A stretch of DNA of 64,000 nucleotides from Prauserella_A oleivorans (lineage in GTDB: Bacteria; Actinomycetota; Actinomycetes; Mycobacteriales; Pseudonocardiaceae): assembly GCF_042685745.1 (NCBI RefSeq), contig NZ_JBHUNT010000001.1:2976001-3040000 (forward strand). The letters run 5' to 3'. Shown here in pieces: positions 28,871 through 37,630 of the stretch (its first letter is position 1; every line of letters starts with the position of its first letter). The notes under the pieces were generated by a model. It saw only the letters and a program-made list of their open reading frames with translations. It had not been told where the DNA came from and did not search any database. Made by a program: the position numbers and the translations under genes.

Positions 28871-29259
28871 TCACGCGTTCGGCAGGAGCCGACCCCCGAC
28901 CACGGTGTACTCGTCGTGCTGCGGCTGGAACTCGACCACGATGCCCGCCCGGAACTCCTCGCCGAAGACTGCGGCGACCGCGTCGGTGACGCCGGCCGCG
29001 AGCCGCTGCGCGATCTCCGAGCCGTCCGGCCGGGTCAACGCGCCGGCCCGGATCCCGAACCGGACGGCGGGTGCGACCGTGGCCGGGGTGGTGCCACCGA
29101 CCGCCCATCGGCCGTCGGGGAAGCCGATGAGCTGGACGACGGCGACCTCGCGGGCCCACTCGCGTAGACCTCGACGACGGCGTCGGTCAATGCGGCGATC
29201 AGCTTGTCCTCACGCCCGGCGAGCTGGTGCTCGAGGGCGTGCACGGTCAGATGAGGCAC
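28871..29259 (-). pseudogene. tautomerase-superfamily protein, frameshifted
   Basis: A small protein whose GTG start at 29259 yields M-P-H-L-T-V-H-A-L-E-H-Q-L, so proline would be the N-terminal residue after Met removal, the catalytic feature of the 4-oxalocrotonate tautomerase superfamily. GGGAG lies just upstream. The frame holds to ALTDAVVEVY, then is lost; EVAVVQLIGFPDGRWAVGGTTP through VVEFQPQHDEYTVVGGRLLP continues in another frame to TGA at 28871. One base missing near 29162-29163 (GCG read where GGCG is expected in the coding strand) explains it. The restored product is about 129 residues, the size of malonate-semialdehyde-decarboxylase-like members. It is divergent from the MarR gene. 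Confidence 0.7.
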
Positions 29260-29287
29260 GATGACTCCCAGGAACTCGTCAAAGAAA

Positions 29288-29317
29288 GCAAAACAGCTTT
29301 GCATTCAAAAGTAATGC
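29288..29317. promoter_or_regulatory. candidate MarR operators between tautomerase and marR
   Basis: Two overlapping inverted repeats lie in an unusually A/T-rich patch: GCAAAACAGCTTTGC (29288-29302, arms GCAAA/TTTGC) and GCATTCAAAAGTAATGC (29301-29317, arms GCATT/AATGC). They sit between two divergent genes, 29 bp upstream of the tautomerase start and 20 bp upstream of the MarR start. Paired palindromes here are typical of MarR-family autoregulation, so both genes are probably controlled from this site. Confidence 0.5.
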
Positions 29318-29336
29318 GAGGAGGCGATCCGGGTCA

Positions 29337-29801
29337 ATGGTTTCACCGGGTTTGGCGACCGACGAGGCGATTCGTGCGCTGTTGCTGCTCATGCCGCGGC
29401 TGATCGGGCGGGTCAAGCGACTCGGGGTCCCGGATGCGCTACGCGGTTTGGATCTGGCACCGCGACACCTGTCGCTGCTGTCCTATCTCCAGCTGGAGGG
29501 ACCGCTCAGCATCGGGGAGCTCGCCGAGCGGCTGGAGGTCGCCCCGACGACGGTGAGCCTGATGATCGCCGACCTCTCCCGCGCGGGCGTGCTCGTCCGG
29601 CGGGAGGACGAGGCCGACCGGCGCAGGCGGATCGTGACGATCGCGCCGGAGCACACTGACGCGGTCACGGCATGGCTCGGCGGGAGCGCGGTGGCGTGGC
29701 GGGAGGCGGTGGCCGACCTCAGCGACACCGAGCGCGAGGTCGTCGTGCGCACCCTGCGCGCCTATGAACAGGCGTTGGGCGAGACGGGCCTGCAGCGTTG
29801 A
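29337..29801 (+). CDS. MarR-family transcriptional regulator
   Basis: A 154-residue MarR-type winged-helix protein. The DNA-binding core reads LSLLSYLQLEGPLSIGELAERLEVAPTTVSLMIADLSRAGVLVRREDEADRRRRIVTI, which includes the recognition helix and the beta-wing with the D-R-R-R signature. Flanking helices form the dimer interface. It is divergent from the tautomerase-like gene across a 77-bp region containing palindromes and probably represses both. The gene ends 12 bp before the 3' end of the convergent enoyl-CoA hydratase. Confidence 0.92.
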   Translation: MVSPGLATDEAIRALLLLMPRLIGRVKRLGVPDALRGLDLAPRHLSLLSYLQLEGPLSIGELAERLEVAPTTVSLMIADLSRAGVLVRREDEADRRRRIVTIAPEHTDAVTAWLGGSAVAWREAVADLSDTEREVVVRTLRAYEQALGETGLQR

Positions 29802-29813
29802 CGCGCCGGAGGC

Positions 29814-30698
29814 TCAGCTGTCCTCGGGAGGCGCCGGCCACTCGGGGACGCAGTCGGGCATGTCCTTGCTGACCCGGCCGGGAAAGCGGGGTGGGCGCTT
29901 CTCGAGGAACGAGGTCACGCCCTCGGCGACGTCGACGCCCTTGCCGAGGGCGTGGATCAGCTGCGAATCCGCCCGGTGGGCGTCCCAGGGCGAGCCGGCA
30001 CCGAGCATCGACCAGAGCAGCCGGCGCGACGCGGCGACCGAGACGGCGGAGGTGTTGTCGGCGATCTCCCGGGCGAGCGCGACGGCGGTCGGCAGAAGCT
30101 CGTCGGCCTTGGTCACGCGGGAGACGAGCCTGCCTGCCAGTGCTTCCTCGGCGTCGAACACGCGTCCGGTGGCGACCCACTCCATCGCCTGCGAGATGCC
30201 GACGACGCGGGGAAGGAACCAGCTGGAGCCCGCCTCGGGGACCAGGCCGCGGCGGGCGAAGACGAACCCGAATCGGGCCGTGTCGGCGGCGATGCGGATG
30301 TCCATGGGCAGGGTCATGGTGGCGCCGACGCCCACGGCGGCCCCGTTGACCGCGCCGATCACCGGCTTGCGGCAGCCGGCGATGGCCAGCGCCACGACCC
30401 CTCCCGCGTCCCGCGGGACGCCGTCGACCTGGCCGAACTCCGGGGCGGCCTCACCGGCATCGAACGTGCCTGCGCCGCGGCCGAGATCGGCGCCGGCGCA
30501 GAACGCCCGCCCGCGGCCGGTGACGATGACGACGCGCACGTCGTCGGCCGCGTCCGCTCGCGCGAAGGCCGACGCCAGCTCGTGCGCCATGGTCTCGGTG
30601 AAGGCGTTGAGGCGGGCGGGTCGATCGAGCACGATCGTCGCGATGCCGTCGGTCACGGAGTACGCGATCTCGGTGTAGTCGTGGGCGTCGTTGCTCAC
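29814..30698 (-). CDS. enoyl-CoA hydratase/isomerase (crotonase) family protein
   Basis: A 294-residue crotonase-fold protein. The CoA-binding and oxyanion segments are IATIVLDRPARLNAFTETM, VVIVTGRGRAFCAGADL and GAVNGAAVGVGATMTLPMDIRIAAD, followed by FGFVFARRGLVPEAGSSWFLPR with a Glu at residue 155. The position equivalent to the first catalytic Glu of mitochondrial hydratase holds Ala/Thr, which is common in isomerase-like or PaaG/B-like members. The exact reaction is therefore open. It stands alone on the minus strand between the MarR gene and the Lrp-type operon, with a 276-bp divergent region upstream. Confidence 0.88.
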   Translation of the reverse strand: MSNDAHDYTEIAYSVTDGIATIVLDRPARLNAFTETMAHELASAFARADAADDVRVVIVTGRGRAFCAGADLGRGAGTFDAGEAAPEFGQVDGVPRDAGGVVALAIAGCRKPVIGAVNGAAVGVGATMTLPMDIRIAADTARFGFVFARRGLVPEAGSSWFLPRVVGISQAMEWVATGRVFDAEEALAGRLVSRVTKADELLPTAVALAREIADNTSAVSVAASRRLLWSMLGAGSPWDAHRADSQLIHALGKGVDVAEGVTSFLEKRPPRFPGRVSKDMPDCVPEWPAPPEDS

Positions 30699-30974
30699 TG
30701 CGCTCCGTCCGTCGAGGTGCGAACCGCGACCAGGCTACTGAAGGCGTGGCTCCCGTGGTCGAGGTTCGGGCCGGTGTGTGCGCCGGTCGGGTCACCGCTC
30801 GTCCCCGGCGCCGTTTCGGCGGTTGACGCGGCAGAAACACCAGCAACAAGCCGGTAACGGCGCTGCGGCCGGTTTCCCGCATCTGTCTATACATTCACGC
30901 CGTAGTCCCGTAGCTTCGCCCGAATCAACGCCGGATCTGCTCAATTCGATCGAGAAGTCGGTGGAGGCGCGAGG

Positions 30975-31943
30975 GTGGCGGAACTTGACGAGCTCGACCG
31001 CCGGATCGTGGCGGCACTGCAGCTGGACGGCCGCAGCGCCTGGGCCGAGGTGGCCCGGCTGGCCGGCACCACGGAGAGCACGGCGGCCCGCCGCGGTGGT
31101 CGTCTCCTCGAGGAGGGCATCGTGCGGGTCGTCGGCGTCGCCGACCCGCTCGTCTGCGGCCTCGGCCAGCCGGTGCTGGTGCAGCTCGACTGCGCCCCAG
31201 GATCGGTGCGCCGGGTCATCGACGAGCTCGCGCATCGCGCGGACACGCGGTTTCTGGCCCTCACCACGGGCGCCTGGGACGTCGTCGCCGAGCTCATCGT
31301 GCCGTCCAAACGCATGCTGGTCAGCGCGCTCGTGGACGAGCTCGGCTCGCTACCCGGTGTGCAACGTTCGTCGTCGGCACTGATCACCAAGACGTTCACC
31401 ATGCGGCACGACTGGAGCCGGCGACTCCTCGGTGATCCGCGGCCGGCGCAGCGCGGCAACACACCCCGGCCTGGCCGAGTCCAGCTCGACGACCTCGACC
31501 GCCGGTTGCTCGCGGCACTGGCCGACGACGGCCGCCGGTCCTACCGGGAGATCGCCAAGAGCCTCACCCTCGGCGAGACCGGCGTGCGCCGGCGCGTGGA
31601 GCGGCTGGTCGCGGCGCGCGCACTCGTGTTCAGCACGCTCGTCAGCCCGGCCGTGCTCGGTTTCCACGTCGAGTTGCTGGCGTGGCTCACGGTGGACCTC
31701 GCGCGGCTCGACGAGGTGGCCCAGCTGCTGTCCGGCAGGCCCGAGGTCCGGTACGTCTCGGCGACGGCCGGATCGGCCGACCTCGTGTGCGAGGTGATCG
31801 TTGCCGAGGCGTCGGAGATCTACGCGTTCACCACCCGGGTCCTGGGTGCGCTGCCCGGTGTGCGATCCGTCGATGTGGCGCTCGAACTGGAGAACCACAA
31901 ACGTGCGTACCGCCCTTTCGACCTCGACGAGAAGCCGTCCTGA
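30975..31943 (+). CDS. Lrp/AsnC-family regulator with two tandem modules
   Basis: A 322-residue protein made of two complete Lrp/AsnC modules. The first winged helix (LDELDRRIVAALQLDGRSAWAEVARLAG, residues about 4-50) is followed by a RAM-type domain (FLALTTGAWDVVAELIVPS). The second helix (LDDLDRRLLAALADDGRRSYREIAKSLT, about residues 170-215) is followed by a second RAM domain (VRYVSATAGSADLVCEVIV). Classical Lrp proteins carry one module and dimerise; here the dimer is in effect fused. The GTG at 30975 is preceded by GGAGGCGCGAGG. It heads a plus-strand operon with a racemase 17 bp downstream and probably senses an amino acid or amide. Confidence 0.88.
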   Translation: MAELDELDRRIVAALQLDGRSAWAEVARLAGTTESTAARRGGRLLEEGIVRVVGVADPLVCGLGQPVLVQLDCAPGSVRRVIDELAHRADTRFLALTTGAWDVVAELIVPSKRMLVSALVDELGSLPGVQRSSSALITKTFTMRHDWSRRLLGDPRPAQRGNTPRPGRVQLDDLDRRLLAALADDGRRSYREIAKSLTLGETGVRRRVERLVAARALVFSTLVSPAVLGFHVELLAWLTVDLARLDEVAQLLSGRPEVRYVSATAGSADLVCEVIVAEASEIYAFTTRVLGALPGVRSVDVALELENHKRAYRPFDLDEKPS

Positions 31944-31960
31944 CCCCCACCGGAGGCCTG

Positions 31961-32743
31961 ATGCATCTGACCTATCTGCTCCCGGCACCGATGCATGTCA
32001 CACCGCTCGGCGAGACGGAGATGCGGCGCCGCGCCACCCTGCTCGGCGAGTGGGCGGGCGAGTCCACCCGGATCACGGTCGCCGCTGTCGACAACGGTCC
32101 GGCGTCGGTCGAGTCCGCCTACGAGGAATACCTGGCGATCCCGGCCATGGGCACCGCGTTGCGCCGCGCCGAACGGTCCGGCACCGATGCGATCATCCTC
32201 GGCTGCTTCGGTGATCCCGGCCTGGACGGCCTGCGCGAGATCGCGGTGAAGCCGGTCGTCGGTCCAGCCGGCGCGGCGATGGCTCTGGCGTGCACCCTGG
32301 GTCACCGGTTCTCCGTCGTCACGGTGGCCGACGGGGTCCGGCCGCTCCTGCGCCGGCTCGCCTGGGAGACCGGGGTGTTGCCCGCGCTGTGCGAGATCCG
32401 GTCCGTCGAACTCTCCGTGCTCGCCATCAATACCGACCACGACGCGGCATACGCCGCCCTGCGCACGGAATGTGAACGCGCGCTCGACGCCACCGAGGCC
32501 GACACGCTCGTACTCGGCTGCATGAGCATGGGATTTCTCGGTTCGGCCGAACGCCTCAGCACCGAACTGGGCGTGCCGGTGGTCAACCCGATCCGCGCCG
32601 CCGTCCACCACGCCCAGGCCCTGCACCGGATGGGACTCGCGCCCAGCCGCCGTGCCTATCGCCGTCCCGCCGCCCTCGCCGATGACGCCGGGGACACCAG
32701 CCTGCTGCACCAGGCGGCAGGTCCCTTGGAGGTCACCCCATGA
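31961..32743 (+). CDS. Asp/Glu/hydantoin racemase family protein
   Basis: A 260-residue protein with the two-cysteine active site of the aspartate/glutamate/hydantoin racemase superfamily: C82 in AIILGCFGDPGLDGLRE and C187 in DTLVLGCMSMGF. The GCFGDPGL motif is particularly like hydantoin racemases, which invert 5-monosubstituted hydantoins. The ATG at 31961 is preceded by GGAGG. It is the second gene of the Lrp operon and ends with an ATGA overlap to the secreted protein gene. The HyuA/B-type genes 8 kb away make a hydantoin or cyclic-amide pathway plausible, but allantoin or other amide racemases are alternatives. Confidence 0.82.
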   Translation: MHLTYLLPAPMHVTPLGETEMRRRATLLGEWAGESTRITVAAVDNGPASVESAYEEYLAIPAMGTALRRAERSGTDAIILGCFGDPGLDGLREIAVKPVVGPAGAAMALACTLGHRFSVVTVADGVRPLLRRLAWETGVLPALCEIRSVELSVLAINTDHDAAYAALRTECERALDATEADTLVLGCMSMGFLGSAERLSTELGVPVVNPIRAAVHHAQALHRMGLAPSRRAYRRPAALADDAGDTSLLHQAAGPLEVTP

Positions 32744-33420
32744 GGAGAAGGAACATCGCGCCCGGACTGCTCGCGGCCGGCCTGGTCCTGGTGTTGTCGG
32801 CGCCCGCGTCGGCCGCGAGCAGTTCACCGGAACCCGTGCTGACGCACGCCGACATCGCTGTCACGATGCACGACGGCGCCGACGACCGCGTTCGCGCCAC
32901 CTACCGGCTCGCCGAGCCGGCGGAGGAACCGACGCCCGTGCCGTTGCTCGCCCTTCCCCGCACCGGTGCCGACATCACGGAGCTGAGTGCCGGGCCCGGA
33001 GTGACCGAGATCGGGCCGGTCCGCGGCCTGCGTGCGGTCGCGACGCTCCCCGCGGGCGTCAGGGAGTACACAGTGGAGTACCGGGTCCGGCGCACCGGCG
33101 GTCAGCAAGGTGTCCCGCTGGTGATTCCCGACATCGCGACGGCTCGTGCCGCCGAGGTGACCATCTCGGTGACGTTGCCGCCGGGCCGGCACCTCGTCGG
33201 CGACGCGATGCCGACCTTCACGTCGGAGAGCACGCCGGGGGAGCGCACCGTGTTGCGTCACACCGGCCGGTCGCTGCCGTCGGTCGTCGTCGCCGAGTAC
33301 GGCACCACCTCACGGGCCTCGCTCGGTGACGTGTCGTCCTACACCGGACTGGTGCTCATGGCCGGTGTCGTTCTCGTCTGGCTGTACCACAGCATGCGAA
33401 AGGAGCGTATCCGCGCATGA
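32740..33420 (+). CDS. secreted or membrane-anchored protein of unknown function
   Basis: A 226-residue protein I do not recognise. An N-terminal signal peptide (MRRRNIAPGLLAAGLVLVLSAPASA, predicted cleavage after ASA) precedes an extracellular domain rich in beta strands (VTMHDGADDRVRATYRLAEP through YTVEYRVRRTGGQQGVPLVIP). A single C-terminal transmembrane helix (YTGLVLMAGVVLVWLYHSM, about residues 200-218) with a positively charged tail completes it. It overlaps the racemase stop by 4 bp and the next small gene's start by 4 bp. Its place between racemase and symporter suggests a surface role in uptake of the same substrate. Confidence 0.7.
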   Translation: MRRRNIAPGLLAAGLVLVLSAPASAASSSPEPVLTHADIAVTMHDGADDRVRATYRLAEPAEEPTPVPLLALPRTGADITELSAGPGVTEIGPVRGLRAVATLPAGVREYTVEYRVRRTGGQQGVPLVIPDIATARAAEVTISVTLPPGRHLVGDAMPTFTSESTPGERTVLRHTGRSLPSVVVAEYGTTSRASLGDVSSYTGLVLMAGVVLVWLYHSMRKERIRA

Positions 33421-33569
33421 GCGTCCTCGCGTCCGGAACCTGGCTCACTCCCTTCGGTGTCCCGTTCGACACTGCCGTCATCATCGGGCTGGCCCTCACC
33501 GTGCTGAGCATCGTGCTCGCCGGCCGGGCGGAGGGGAAACCCGTCGAGCGGGACGGCGGTGACCGGTGA
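33417..33569 (+). CDS. 50-residue membrane peptide upstream of the sodium:solute symporter
   Basis: A short gene, ATG 33417 to TGA 33569, coding for 50 residues: a hydrophilic start (MSVLASGTWLTPFGVPFD), one transmembrane helix (TAVIIGLALTVLSIVLAG) and a charged tail. It overlaps the upstream gene by ATGA, and its TGA overlaps the symporter ATG (TGATG). Such tight coupling on both sides argues that it is translated. Several sodium:solute symporters are preceded by tiny membrane proteins thought to be accessory subunits; I infer the same here. No homologue is recognised with certainty. Confidence 0.65.
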   Translation: MSVLASGTWLTPFGVPFDTAVIIGLALTVLSIVLAGRAEGKPVERDGGDR

Positions 33570-35038
33570 TGGACTTTCGCACCGCATTCCTGCTGTTTCT
33601 CGCCGGCTTTCTCGTCGTGCTCGTCCTCGAAGGATGGCGATCCTACCGCGTCAACAGCAGTGAGGAGGACTACTTCGTGGCGGGCCGCAGGGTCGGGGCC
33701 TGGGCGGGCGGCGCCAGCATCGCGGCGACCCAGATGAGCGCGGGCACGTTCGTCGGAACGGTCGGGATCCACTACCTCACCGGCGCGGCGTTCATGTGGG
33801 GCTGGCTGGGGATCTGGGTCGCCTTCCTGATCGCCGCCTACGTCATCGCACCCCGGCTGCGCCGCTACGCACACGAACGCAACGCGCTCACCTTCCCCGA
33901 CTTCATCGCCGACCGGTTCGGCGGCAAGGTGCCTCGCGCCGTGATCTCGGTGTTGCTGGTGCTGTCGTACCTGGTGTTCATGTCGGCTCAGTACCAGGCG
34001 GGCGGCGTGATCCTCGAGACGGCGTTCGGCATCCCGTTCTTCTGGGGTGCCGTGATCCTCATGGTCCTGGTTGTCGGCTACACCGTGATCGGCGGCATGA
34101 CCGCGGTCATTCGCACCGACTTCCTGCAGCAGATCATGATGGCGCTGGGAGTCGTGATCGGACTGCCGTTGCTCATCAGTCACGCGGGCGGGCTCTCGTC
34201 GCTGTCGCAGTCCCTCCCGGAAATCGCCCCGGACTTCATCGGCTGGGGCTTCGGCTGGGCGGAGATCAGCGGCTTCTGGCTCGGTTTCGGCTTCGCCGCC
34301 CTCTGCGCTCCGTACCTGTTGTTGCGGTTCTACGCGATGCCCGACGACCGGACCTGCCGGCGGGCGTCTGGCGTGGCTCTGTTCTTCGTGCTGCTGACCG
34401 GGATCTGCATCGGCGTCGCCGGCATGGTGATGCGGGTGCTGTACCCGAACCTCTCGATCCCGGACGCGGCGTCCACCCTGCTCGCCTCGGAGGTCTTGCC
34501 GCCGATCGTCGGGGCGATGCTGCTGACGGCGATCGTCATGGCCGTACTGAGCACTGTGGACTCCGTACTGCTCGTCGCGGGCCCGGCGATCTCCCACGAC
34601 ATCTACGCCGCGCTGATCCGGCCCGGCGCCTCCGAACGCACCCGGTCGCGCCTCAACCGGTGGGCGACGCTGGTGATCGGGACACTCCCGGTGCTGCTGA
34701 CCCTGCAGGAACTGGACATCGTGCAGTTCGTGGTGCTCAGCTACGCCGCTCTGCTCGGCAGCACCGTGACCGCTCCGGTGCTGCTCGGCCTGTACTGGCG
34801 ACGGGCCACCCGAGTGGGCGCGGTGTGCGCGATGGTGGCCGGATTCGGTGTGTGCCTGCTGTGGTACGCGCTGGACGCGCCGGTGGTCGAGCCGGTGGTT
34901 CCCGGCGTGCTGGCCGGCTTCGCGGGCATGGTCATCGGCTCCCTGCTCAGCAAGCCGATGCCACCGGAAGACATCCGGGTGTTCTTCGACCGGCCCGCTC
35001 CGCTCGCGATCCCCACCACTGTCGTCAACGCCGGATGA
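33569..35038 (+). CDS. sodium:solute symporter (SSS) family transporter
   Basis: A 489-residue polytopic protein with about twelve to thirteen hydrophobic segments. SSEEDYFVAGRRVGAWAGGASIAATQMSAGTFVG is the SSS N-terminal signature, including the sodium-site region of helix 1. LTFPDFIADRFGGKVPR, GYTVIGGMTAVIRTDFLQQIMM and AIVMAVLSTVDSVLLVAGPAISHDIY are further conserved segments. The family moves sugars, amino acids, organic acids or urea with Na+. It follows the 50-residue peptide directly and precedes a dipeptidase, so an amide, dipeptide or D-amino acid derivative is a reasonable guess at the substrate. The ATG at 33569 is used; a GTG three bases earlier is possible. Confidence 0.88.
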   Translation: MDFRTAFLLFLAGFLVVLVLEGWRSYRVNSSEEDYFVAGRRVGAWAGGASIAATQMSAGTFVGTVGIHYLTGAAFMWGWLGIWVAFLIAAYVIAPRLRRYAHERNALTFPDFIADRFGGKVPRAVISVLLVLSYLVFMSAQYQAGGVILETAFGIPFFWGAVILMVLVVGYTVIGGMTAVIRTDFLQQIMMALGVVIGLPLLISHAGGLSSLSQSLPEIAPDFIGWGFGWAEISGFWLGFGFAALCAPYLLLRFYAMPDDRTCRRASGVALFFVLLTGICIGVAGMVMRVLYPNLSIPDAASTLLASEVLPPIVGAMLLTAIVMAVLSTVDSVLLVAGPAISHDIYAALIRPGASERTRSRLNRWATLVIGTLPVLLTLQELDIVQFVVLSYAALLGSTVTAPVLLGLYWRRATRVGAVCAMVAGFGVCLLWYALDAPVVEPVVPGVLAGFAGMVIGSLLSKPMPPEDIRVFFDRPAPLAIPTTVVNAG

Positions 35039-35067
35039 ACGCAACCGACAGAAGGGAATCACCGACC

Positions 35068-36282
35068 ATGACCCAGAAGACCGGCGCGGAACCGTTGCGC
35101 TACCGGGGTTACCGATCGTTCGACGCCCTCGTTCCAGGCGAGGACTACCGCGAGTTCACGCTCGCGAAGGAGATCGGCCGGGTGCCGTCACGAGGCCCCG
35201 ACCTCACCGACGGCCAGCGAGCCCGCGTCGCGCGCCTGCTCGCCGACAACACGGTCATCTCCCTGCACGATCACACCAGCGTCTTCCCGGACGACATCAC
35301 CGAGACGTTCGACTACAACCGCACCGGCCGGCATCACACCGGCTACGAGGGGCTGTCGCTGTCCGGCATCGACGCGGTGTTCGAGAACTTCATGGACGGA
35401 ACGTGCTGCATCACCTCCCAGATGGGCTGGAAATGGGAGGACGTTCTCGTCGATCTCGGCATGCGGTACTCCGACATCGCGAAGCAGGACTTCGTCGTGC
35501 GGGCAGAGCGGGTCAGTGACATCGCCGACGCGCGAGCCCAGGGGCGGATCGCGCTCGTGCCCGCGCTCGAGGCGGCGACCCCCATCCAGAACGAGGTGGA
35601 CCGCATCGACGTGCTGTACGGGTTCGGTGTGCGGCAGATGGGCATCGCCTACAGCGAGTCGAACACCCTGGGCTCCGGACTGCGCGAACGGCACGACGGG
35701 GGGCTCACCTACTTCGGCGAAAAGGCCGTGCGCCGGATGAACCGGCTCGGCATCGCGATCGACGTCTCGCACTCCGGCGACCGGACGAGCATGGACACGA
35801 TCAAGGCGTCCGAGAAGCCGATCTTCATCACGCACGCCGGTGCCCGGTCGGTCTGGCCGACCAAGCGCATGAAGCCCGACGACGTCATCGTCGCGTGCGC
35901 CGAGCGGGGTGGCGTGATCGGTATCGAGGCGGCTCCGCACACGACGATGAGTGCCAACCACCCGGCTCACAATCTCGACGCTTTCATGGAGCACTTCACC
36001 TATTGTGTCGACCTCGTCGGCATCGACCATGTCGCCTTCGGACCGGACACGCTGTTCGGCGACCACGTGGGGCTGCACGACGCGTTCGCCAAGCAGCTGT
36101 CGATCTCCGCGGCGCACGACGGTCCCGAGTTCGAGAAGGTCGAGTACGTCGACGGCATCGAGAACCCCGCGGAGGAGTTCCACCACATCACCGGCTGGCT
36201 CGTCGCGCACGACTACTCGGACGACGAGATCGCGAAGGTCCTGGGCGGCAACATCCTGCGGGTGCTCGACGAGGTGTGGTGA
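35068..36282 (+). CDS. M19 membrane-dipeptidase-like metallohydrolase
   Basis: A 404-residue metallopeptidase of the renal dipeptidase (M19) superfamily. Metal-site segments are visible: VISLHDHTSV (H67, D68, H69), AIDVSHSGDRTS, FITHAGARSVWPTKRM and GIDHVAFGPDTLFGDH. M19 enzymes normally begin with an HxD zinc motif (DGHNDL-like); here it is HDH, so the subgroup is divergent and its substrate is uncertain (dipeptides, D-amino acid amides or cyclic amides). No signal peptide is seen. It is the last gene of the Lrp-racemase-symporter operon, 29 bp after the symporter. A stem (CCGCAGGC/GCCTGCGG, 36337-36358) followed by a T-containing stretch lies 55 bp downstream and may terminate the operon. 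Confidence 0.82.
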   Translation: MTQKTGAEPLRYRGYRSFDALVPGEDYREFTLAKEIGRVPSRGPDLTDGQRARVARLLADNTVISLHDHTSVFPDDITETFDYNRTGRHHTGYEGLSLSGIDAVFENFMDGTCCITSQMGWKWEDVLVDLGMRYSDIAKQDFVVRAERVSDIADARAQGRIALVPALEAATPIQNEVDRIDVLYGFGVRQMGIAYSESNTLGSGLRERHDGGLTYFGEKAVRRMNRLGIAIDVSHSGDRTSMDTIKASEKPIFITHAGARSVWPTKRMKPDDVIVACAERGGVIGIEAAPHTTMSANHPAHNLDAFMEHFTYCVDLVGIDHVAFGPDTLFGDHVGLHDAFAKQLSISAAHDGPEFEKVEYVDGIENPAEEFHHITGWLVAHDYSDDEIAKVLGGNILRVLDEVW

Positions 36283-36330
36283 CCGGCGCCGGTGGGGAGC
36301 CGGTCGGCTGACGGCGCGCGTGTCGCCGGG

Positions 36331-37630
36331 TCACAGCCGCAGGCGGCGGAGCCTGCGGGGTTGTTCCGGCTCCGCCGCCTCCGGCGTCAACGGCGACGCG
36401 ACAGCCGGGTCGGCAACCTGCCAGACCTCGTGGTCGAGCACCTGCGGCTCGGGCGTGGCGTTGCGGGCCGCGGACATCGCGATCGGCCGGTAGCCGCGAC
36501 CGGTGGTGGCCGCGAGTGCGGATCGACCCTGGAGTCGTGCCGGGACGCCCGGCACGGCCTGGGCGTTTCTCGGGCGGCGCTCGGCAGCCTCCAGCGACTT
36601 GCCCGGTGCGCTCCGGCCGCCCCCGCCCGGCCGGAGCGCACCGGGCATCATCATGGGCGGCACCATGCGACCGGGCCCGGCGTGCGCCTTCGGCTCGGTC
36701 CCGCCGGCGGCCTGCGGCGGCTGCGGAGCCTCTGAAGTGGACGGTGGTGCCGAGATCGGTACGGGATTCGCGGCCTGGTCGATCCGCGGTGGTGGACCCG
36801 GCGTTCCCGTGTCCGGCACGGATCCTGACGAGCGCGGGGTGAATTCGCTTCCCTCGATCCTGCTTCCCTCGGCGCCGCCGGACAGGGAACTGCTGTCGCC
36901 CGGCAGGCCGGCCGGTCCCGGCGACGCGCCGCGACTGCCGGATCCGCGCCGCGGGAGCTGCCCCCCCGACCGGGCTGCCGGGTGGAATGGCGACGAGACC
37001 CGGGATCGAGACACTGCCGGGCGGCAGTGGCGTCCCGGTGCCCCCAGCCGGATCCAGCGACGGCACAGCACCCGGCCTCGGGGCAGTGGCGAGCGTGGGG
37101 GCCGGGGCGGGGCTGGGCGAACAGCAGCCGTGTGCACCGGCGTCCATCGTCGCGGGGCGGGAGGGATGGCCCGCGGCACCGAGGACCGCGGCGGCGGCCG
37201 CCCGGAAGTAGCGGTCGAGCTCGGCCAGGTGGAGGCCTGCCTCCTGCCCGCTCGCCTCGGTGCCGCGCTGCGCCGTGTGCGTCACCGTCTCGCGGCAGAG
37301 CAGGAGTTGCCTGGCGAGGTCGTCGAGTGCCCGGCACGGCTGGTGCTCGGCGATGCGGGTGAGCACGTCGTCGATCGCGGCCTTGCGCACGACGACCTGG
37401 CGGACGAACTCCGCGCCCGTGCCATCGGTCCACTGTGGCCGGAGATGTTCGAGGTCGTTCCGGAGCGCGTCGGAGAGCTCGCGTAGCCGCGTCGTGACCG
37501 TCCGCCACATCCGGCTCGCCTCCTCGACGCGAGCGAGGTGCGTGTGGGCCTCCACGTTGGCGAGCGGCAACGGGACCAGGGCGGGCAGGCGCGCGTACTC
37601 GTACCCGGCAGCGCCGCAATCCTGGCTCAC
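36331..37630 (-). pseudogene. WXG-like, proline/glycine-rich type VII secretion-associated protein, frameshifted
   Basis: GTG 37630 opens a protein with a helical N-terminal domain (EEASRMWRTVTTRLRELSDALRNDLEHLRPQWTDGTGAEFVRQ), which resembles WXG/PPE-like helical hairpins. A proline/glycine-rich middle follows. The frame is lost at a run of seven C at 36961-36967. The downstream part, from QLPRRGSGSRGASPGPAGLP through MVPPMMMPGALRPGGGGRSA to DHEVWQVADPAVASPL, continues in another frame to 36331. With six C it would be one frame of about 432 residues. The GTG start overlaps the TGA of the EspC-like gene (GTGA). It is probably an ESX substrate or EspG/PPE-like partner; repair status is unknown. 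Confidence 0.68.
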
